NCBI RefSeq assembly: GCF_049673105.1
Contig: NZ_JBATXG010000019.1
Location: 40,782 to 104,781 of the forward strand
Reading direction: 5' to 3'
Origin: Castellaniella sp049673105
GTDB taxonomy: Bacteria > Pseudomonadota > Gammaproteobacteria > Burkholderiales > Burkholderiaceae_B
Length of the DNA stretch: 64,000 nt
Shown here in pieces: positions 59,738-64,000 of the stretch. Below the pieces are notes generated by a model. The model did not search any database and was not told where the DNA came from. It saw only the letters and a list, made by a program, of their open reading frames with translations. The position numbers were made by a program, and so were the translations under genes. Numbering within the stretch: the first letter of the stretch is position 1; the number at the start of each line of letters is the position of its first letter.

Positions 59738-61618
59738 TCAGAGCGCCTCGCGCAGGCGGCACTCGATTTCCAGTCCCAGCTCATCGTAGCCCAGAATGTC
59801 CAACATGATCTCCTGGCCGCGTTCGAAGGCGGGCAGGCCGTTGATGCGGGTCACCAGGGGCGCGCAGGCCAGCCGCACCAGATTTTCGCGCAACACATGG
59901 GCGCGGACCTCTTTCAGGCCCTGTTGCTGCAGCCAGCGGATGCACCAGTAGCGTTCCAGCGACGATTGGAAGTCGCCCCACAGCGTGTATTGCGAGTCGA
60001 AGGCGCCGATCAGGGCATACAGGTCGGCGTCTTTGGGCTTGAAGGGGGCGACCAGCCGCGCGGACACCCCGTGTTCGGCGGCGGCCAGGATCTGCCCCTG
60101 GTTGATCAGGTCCACATAGCGGCGCAGCGGCGAAGTCGACCAGATGTATTGCGGCACCGCGATGGATTCGTGCGGCAGGGCCTGGGTGGACATGCGTGTG
60201 CGTCCCATCTGCTGCGAGCGATAGATGCCCGGCACTCCGTGCTTGGCTAGCAAGCCGCCCCATTGAGTGTTGGTCAGGATCATGTATTCCGCCACCAGCC
60301 GCTCCAGCGGGGCGTTGCGCTGACGGGGGATCAGGCGGATCGTGGAATCCGGCGAATCAGGCGGCCCGTCGATCTCGAAGCTGTATTCGATGCGGTCGTT
60401 GTTTTCGGGCTTGCCGCGCACGCGATCCCGGGCGGCGCACAGCTGCAGGGCGAACTGCCATAGGGGCCGCAGCCAGTGGCCGTAGGGGATATCGCTGTCC
60501 GGGTCGGCCAGGGCCTCGGTCGTGATGCCGTCGCCGATCATGTCATGGCGCAGATTGGCCGTCACGCGAATGCGTTCCAGGCGGGTCTCGGTCGCCAGGA
60601 TTTCGCCGTCCTGTGGCCGCGCCGTCACATACAGCGACAGAGCCGGGCGCCATTGGCCTTCGTCCAGAGAAAAGGCAGAGATCAATTCTTGCGGCAACAT
60701 GGGGATTTTATCGCCCGGCATGTAGACAGTGGACATGCGGCTGCGGGCCATGTCGTCAAAAGCGCTGCCGCGCGGGATGGCGAGGGCGGGCACGGCGATA
60801 TGGATGCCGACCCGGATGGTCTCGGCATCCGGCTGCGTGATGGACAGGGCGTCGTCGATTTCCGTCGTGCTGGAATCGTCCACCGAATAGGCCTCGATCT
60901 CGGCTTCCGGCAGCTCGGCGCCCCAGGGCTCGACAGCCACGGGCGGCCAGTCGGTGCCTTTGGGGAAATGCGTTGCCAGAAACCGCTGGCGCATCATCGC
61001 CAGGGGATTGGGCCAGACCTGCAGCGACAGCAGCAGTTTTTCCGGGCTGATGCCCAATTGCTGCACGGCGGCGTCAAAGGCCTTCCATTCCAGCGTGTTT
61101 TTATCCGGCTGATCCAGGAACGTCTGGGCGACGGCGCGCAGCGCGTCGGGCAATTGGCCGGCGACCAGCGCCTCGGTCCATTGCTGCTGCTGTTCGGCTT
61201 GCAGGCGTTTCTTTTCAATCGCTGCCAGGGCGGCTTGCAGAATGTCGGGCGGGGCGGGGCGAAAGAGGCCGCGCCCGCGCCGATGGAAGTAGGCCGGCGC
61301 AGCCGACAGGGCCAGGATCAGGGCCGTCTTTTCCACGGCGTTCGGCGCGTGGCCGAAATAGTCTTCCGCCAGGGCCGCCGCCTCGAACTCCTGCTGGGGC
61401 GCGAATTCCCACAAAAAATCAGGTTCCAGCGTGGCGGCCAGCGTTTCTGCGCTAGGCAGCAGGGTGTCGGGAGCGGGCTGCTCGAAGGTGAACAGCACAT
61501 TGTTGCGCTTGATCTTGCTGCGCTTGCCAGAGGCCGATTCCACTTGCAGGGACGTATCGGCTTCGGAAAAAATCGTTTCGGCCTTGAGCTTGCCGGCGTC
61601 TTCGTAGAGAACGTGCAT
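59738..61618 (-). CDS. RNase II/VacB-family exoribonuclease
   Basis: A 626-residue 3'-5' exoribonuclease of the RNB superfamily. The RNB catalytic region contains VDDSSTTEIDDALS and, further on, SAFSLDEGQWRPALSLYV and ATSPLRRYVDLINQGQ-type sequence (here STSPLRRYVDLINQ). In the catalytic cluster one acidic position of E. coli RNase II (Asp207) appears as Glu. An N-terminal extension (1-190) has no obvious cold-shock motif. MHVLYEDAG is used as start; a frame start 45 bases earlier would overlap mpl. It is five bases upstream of the TonB-like gene. Confidence 0.87.
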   Translation of the reverse strand: MHVLYEDAGKLKAETIFSEADTSLQVESASGKRSKIKRNNVLFTFEQPAPDTLLPSAETLAATLEPDFLWEFAPQQEFEAAALAEDYFGHAPNAVEKTALILALSAAPAYFHRRGRGLFRPAPPDILQAALAAIEKKRLQAEQQQQWTEALVAGQLPDALRAVAQTFLDQPDKNTLEWKAFDAAVQQLGISPEKLLLSLQVWPNPLAMMRQRFLATHFPKGTDWPPVAVEPWGAELPEAEIEAYSVDDSSTTEIDDALSITQPDAETIRVGIHIAVPALAIPRGSAFDDMARSRMSTVYMPGDKIPMLPQELISAFSLDEGQWRPALSLYVTARPQDGEILATETRLERIRVTANLRHDMIGDGITTEALADPDSDIPYGHWLRPLWQFALQLCAARDRVRGKPENNDRIEYSFEIDGPPDSPDSTIRLIPRQRNAPLERLVAEYMILTNTQWGGLLAKHGVPGIYRSQQMGRTRMSTQALPHESIAVPQYIWSTSPLRRYVDLINQGQILAAAEHGVSARLVAPFKPKDADLYALIGAFDSQYTLWGDFQSSLERYWCIRWLQQQGLKEVRAHVLRENLVRLACAPLVTRINGLPAFERGQEIMLDILGYDELGLEIECRLREAL

Positions 61619-61634
61619 AAAAGAATGAGTGTGA

Positions 61635-63044
61635 TCAGTGAGGGTGCTGGTTCGGTGAGACATCCGAGGCGCGCCGTGCCAATGCATCCAGCAATTTCAG
61701 GTGGATGCCGCCAAAGCCGCCGTTGCTCATGATGAGAATTTGATCGCCCGCCCGCGCCTGGCGGCTCAGGGTGTCGATCAGGGCGGGCAGATCGCTGCCT
61801 GTCCAGGCCAGACGGCTGCCTAGGGGCGCCAGGACTTGAGCGGCATCCCAGCCCAGCGCTTGTTTGCCGGTGGCTTCGCCATAGCAGTACACCTGATCGG
61901 CCTGCGCCAGGGCGTCCGGCAGCCGGGCCGCCATGGCGCCCAGTTTCATGGTGTTCGACCTGGGTTCCAGGACCGCCAGAATGCGCGGCCCGGCGCCGAT
62001 GCGCCGCCTCAGGCCGTCGATGGTGGTGGCGATGGCGCTGGGATGGTGGGCGAAATCGTCATAGACGGCGATTCCGTCCACGGTGCCGCGCAGTTCCAGC
62101 CGTCGGCGCACACCTTGAAAGGCGTTCAAAGCGGCCAGTGCGGCAGGCACCGGGATGCCTGCGTGGCGGGCGGCGGCCACGGCGGCCAGCGCGTTGAACT
62201 GGTTATGCAGGCCTGTCATCGACCAGTCCAGCCAGCCTTGCGGCTGCCCATCGCGCAGGATCTGGCAGCGTCGGTCGTCATCGGTGTCTGCCTGAGCCTG
62301 CCAGAGGCCGCCCGACCCGAAGGTTTCGACTGGCGTCCAGCAGCCTTTGGCCAGCACCCGGTCCAGCGCCTCGTTGGTGACGGGGCGGATGATCCTGCCG
62401 GTGGCGGGGATCGTGCGCACCAGGTGATGGAACTGGGTTTCGATGGCGCTCAGGTCCGGAAAGATGTCGGCATGATCGAATTCCAGGTTGTTCAGAATCG
62501 CCGTGCGAGGGCGGTAGTGGACGAACTTGGACCGCTTGTCGAAAAAGGCCGTGTCATATTCATCCGCCTCGATGACGAAATGGCGGCGCTGCGCCTGATA
62601 GCGTGCCGAGACCTGCAGATCCGGAGCGACGCCGCCGATCAGGAAATTGGCCGGTTGGCCTGCATGCTCGAAAATCCAGGCCAGCAAGGCGCTGGTGGTG
62701 GTCTTGCCGTGGGTGCCGGCCACGGCCAGCACATGCTGGCCGGGCAGGATGTGTTCAGCCAGCCATTGCGGGCCGGAGATATAGGGCAGGCCTTGGTCCA
62801 AAATGGCTTCCATCAGCGGATTGCCCCGGCTGACGACATTGCCGATGATGTACAGGTCTGCACCCAACCCTGTCTGGTCGGCATCGAAGCCTTCGACCAG
62901 GTCGATACCCTGTTCTCGCAACTGCGTGCTCATGGGGGGATAGACGCCGGCGTCGCAGCCGGTGACCTGATGCCCCGCTGATCGGGCGATCAGCGCCAGG
63001 CCGCCCATGAACGTGCCGCAGATTCCCAGTATGTGTACGTGCAT
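61635..63044 (-). CDS. mpl: UDP-N-acetylmuramate:L-Ala-gamma-D-Glu-meso-DAP ligase
   Basis: Reattaches recycled tripeptide to UDP-MurNAc in peptidoglycan recycling. The 469-residue Mur ligase has HILGICGTFMGGLALIAR at the N-terminus, the ATP-binding P-loop AVAGTHGKTTTSALLAW, VIEADEYDTAFFDKRSKFVH (Mpl-specific), the FEGVRRRLELRG-type segment (here FQGVRRRLELRG) and DDFAHHP. It is 16 bases upstream of the RNase gene and diverges from a TlpA-like gene. The family is clear. Confidence 0.96.
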   Translation of the reverse strand: MHVHILGICGTFMGGLALIARSAGHQVTGCDAGVYPPMSTQLREQGIDLVEGFDADQTGLGADLYIIGNVVSRGNPLMEAILDQGLPYISGPQWLAEHILPGQHVLAVAGTHGKTTTSALLAWIFEHAGQPANFLIGGVAPDLQVSARYQAQRRHFVIEADEYDTAFFDKRSKFVHYRPRTAILNNLEFDHADIFPDLSAIETQFHHLVRTIPATGRIIRPVTNEALDRVLAKGCWTPVETFGSGGLWQAQADTDDDRRCQILRDGQPQGWLDWSMTGLHNQFNALAAVAAARHAGIPVPAALAALNAFQGVRRRLELRGTVDGIAVYDDFAHHPSAIATTIDGLRRRIGAGPRILAVLEPRSNTMKLGAMAARLPDALAQADQVYCYGEATGKQALGWDAAQVLAPLGSRLAWTGSDLPALIDTLSRQARAGDQILIMSNGGFGGIHLKLLDALARRASDVSPNQHPH

Positions 63045-63117
63045 CGTATCCTCCGGGCTGTATTGTAGGGCGCAATGCTATGATGGTCCGGCAAGGATTT
63101 ACGTAGTGGATGATTTC

Positions 63118-63618
63118 ATGAACAGACGCTCATTTCTACGGGCGGCCTCGGGGGCTGCGCTGAGCATCACGACAGGGGTGGGGCAGGCTGGGGCCGCCAT
63201 GTTGCCGGCAGATCCGGTATTCGGGCGTTCCTTCGACGATTTGCAGGGGACTGCACAAGCCTTATCCGCGTATGTGGGGCGTCCTTTGATGATGAATTTC
63301 TGGGCCAGCTGGTGCGCGCCTTGTGTGCGTGAAATGCCGCTGCTCGAATCCCTGCATCAACAGCATCCCGATTTGACCATATTGGGGCTGGCCGTGGATA
63401 CCCGCGCCAATGTGCTGCGGTTTCTGGATAAGGTCCAGGTGTCCTATCCCCTGCTGCTGACGGGCACACAGGGCATTCCTTTGATGCGTGAACTGGGCAA
63501 TAAGGGCGGCGGTCTGCCTTTTACGGTCTTTTTTGATCGCCGGGGGCGCGCAGACGCGACCGTCCTGGGCGAACTGAAACACGATGATCTGCAGGCGCAG
63601 GTCGCCCGGATACGATAG
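63118..63618 (+). CDS. TlpA/ResA-like thiol-disulfide protein with Tat-type signal
   Basis: A 166-residue periplasmic thioredoxin-fold protein. The N-terminal sequence NRRSFLRAASGAAL has a twin-arginine motif, so export of the folded protein by Tat is likely. The redox motif WCAPC is at residues 65-69 (Cys66 and Cys69), followed by LPFTVFFDRRG with the cis-proline. A GTG four codons earlier is an alternative start. TlpA/ResA members reduce thiols for cytochrome maturation or similar tasks. Divergent from mpl. Confidence 0.88.
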   Translation: MNRRSFLRAASGAALSITTGVGQAGAAMLPADPVFGRSFDDLQGTAQALSAYVGRPLMMNFWASWCAPCVREMPLLESLHQQHPDLTILGLAVDTRANVLRFLDKVQVSYPLLLTGTQGIPLMRELGNKGGGLPFTVFFDRRGRADATVLGELKHDDLQAQVARIR

Positions 63619-63881
63619 GTTTCAAACTTCTTGTCGTCAGGCCTGTCCGGCCCTTATTTAATGGACAAATCGATGGTTTTAGCGTAAAAAGGCGCTTTAA
63701 GGGCTGATGCGTTCAGGCTGTGGCTGCATTTCCGGCAGACCCCTGGATGTCACGTCAGATGCGGCCGTCGTAGATTCTCCCTGTGTTGGGCAGGGCAGAC
63801 CGACGGCATATTTGTTTCTGCTGCCCGCTTTTCATCATGAATGGCCTGCCGATTCAGGCCTGCATACAGGAATCATTTCTC
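63619..63881. other. 263-base spacer between tlpA-like gene and accB
   Basis: No gene is supported here. It contains a small GGCCT-...-AGGCC hairpin at 63844-63862, and a CCCTG/CAGGG pair near 63778-63797. Part of the accB leader and promoter must lie here. In relatives that I recall, aroQ often occupies this position; I see no trace of it. Confidence 0.5.
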
Positions 63882-64000
63882 ATGGATCTCAGAAAGCTGA
63901 AAACATTGATCGACCTGGTGGCCGATTCGGGGATTGCCGAACTCGAAATCACCGAGGGCGAGGGCAAGGTCCGTATCGTGAAGTTTTCCCAGACGCCGGT
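63882..64000 (+). CDS. accB: Biotin carboxyl carrier protein of acetyl-CoA carboxylase, N-terminal part
   Basis: Carries biotin for acetyl-CoA carboxylase, the first committed step of fatty-acid synthesis. Only the first 39 codons lie in the window: MDLRKLKTLIDLVADSGI followed by AELEITEGEGKVRIVKF, the standard AccB N-terminus. The biotinylation domain is outside. The accC gene is expected downstream of the window. Confidence 0.93.
   Translation, partial: MDLRKLKTLIDLVADSGIAELEITEGEGKVRIVKFSQTP

Noticed and set aside
60476..61732. A 418-codon open frame on the plus strand
   Set aside because: Antisense to the RNase II-family gene.
1..64000. Possible mobile element, prophage, CRISPR array, rRNA or tRNA genes
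   Set aside because: No transposase, integrase, phage structural gene, spaced repeat array or cloverleaf was recognised in any spacer. The isolated XRE regulator at 42743-43114 alone does not indicate a prophage.

Overview
The window is chromosomal DNA of a GC-rich betaproteobacterium, most likely order Burkholderiales and close to Alcaligenaceae (Bordetella/Castellaniella/Pusillimonas type). This placement rests on gene content and order recalled from those genomes (gatCAB divergent from mreBCD-mrdA-rodA; rplU-rpmA-obgE-proB; thiD-like-thiE-hemL opposite rubredoxin; the mpl-RNase II-TonB-MtgA string; tlpA near accB), not on a database search. I see no rRNA, tRNA, insertion sequence, prophage or CRISPR array. 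Almost all of the DNA is protein-coding, with many 1-20 base overlaps between consecutive genes.

Region 1 (1-25.6 kb) is a catabolic block. A leftward operon encodes glyoxylate carboligase, hydroxypyruvate isomerase, tartronate semialdehyde reductase, glycerate 2-kinase, a GlcG-type protein and the start of pyruvate kinase. A divergent LysR regulator plus an EamA exporter lies next to it. A complete branched-chain-amino-acid-type ABC importer follows (binding protein, two permeases, two ATPases). Then come purine genes: ureidoglycolate lyase (allA), OHCU decarboxylase (uraD), an NCS2 purine permease, two sister LysR regulators, xanthine dehydrogenase xdhABC, guanine deaminase and AMP nucleosidase. 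Read together, purines are taken up and oxidised to urate and on to ureidoglycolate. AllA releases glyoxylate, and the first operon carries glyoxylate to 2-phosphoglycerate and pyruvate. The urate oxidase, HIU hydrolase, allantoinase and allantoicase steps are not in the window.

Region 2 (25.6-42.5 kb) is mostly housekeeping: an aldo/keto reductase and a TSUP permease, the GatCAB amidotransferase, the rod-shape/elongasome operon mreBCD-mrdA-rodA, mutY with ftsEX, an OmpA-type lipoprotein, and thiC behind a TPP riboswitch. The one long non-coding stretch (27349-27714) carries two perfect inverted repeats.

Region 3 (42.7-54 kb) begins with a small regulatory module: an XRE regulator divergent from a response-regulator-like protein with a degenerate receiver, with a 30-base dyad between them. 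It continues with dadA divergent from an Lrp-type regulator, proB, obgE, rpmA, rplU, argJ, a MarR regulator, hemL, thiE and a ThiD-like protein that lacks the usual kinase motif.

Region 4 (54-64 kb) holds rubredoxin, yqgE-ruvX, a PlsC acyltransferase, apaH, lptG (without lptF beside it), mtgA coupled to a TonB-like protein, an RNase II-family nuclease, mpl, a Tat-signal TlpA-like thioredoxin and the start of accB.

Most of the window is ordinary core and catabolic sequence. The least explained parts are the 43.1-44.0 kb regulatory module, the ThiD-like protein, the dadA-lrp leader and the 27.4-27.7 kb intergenic repeats.
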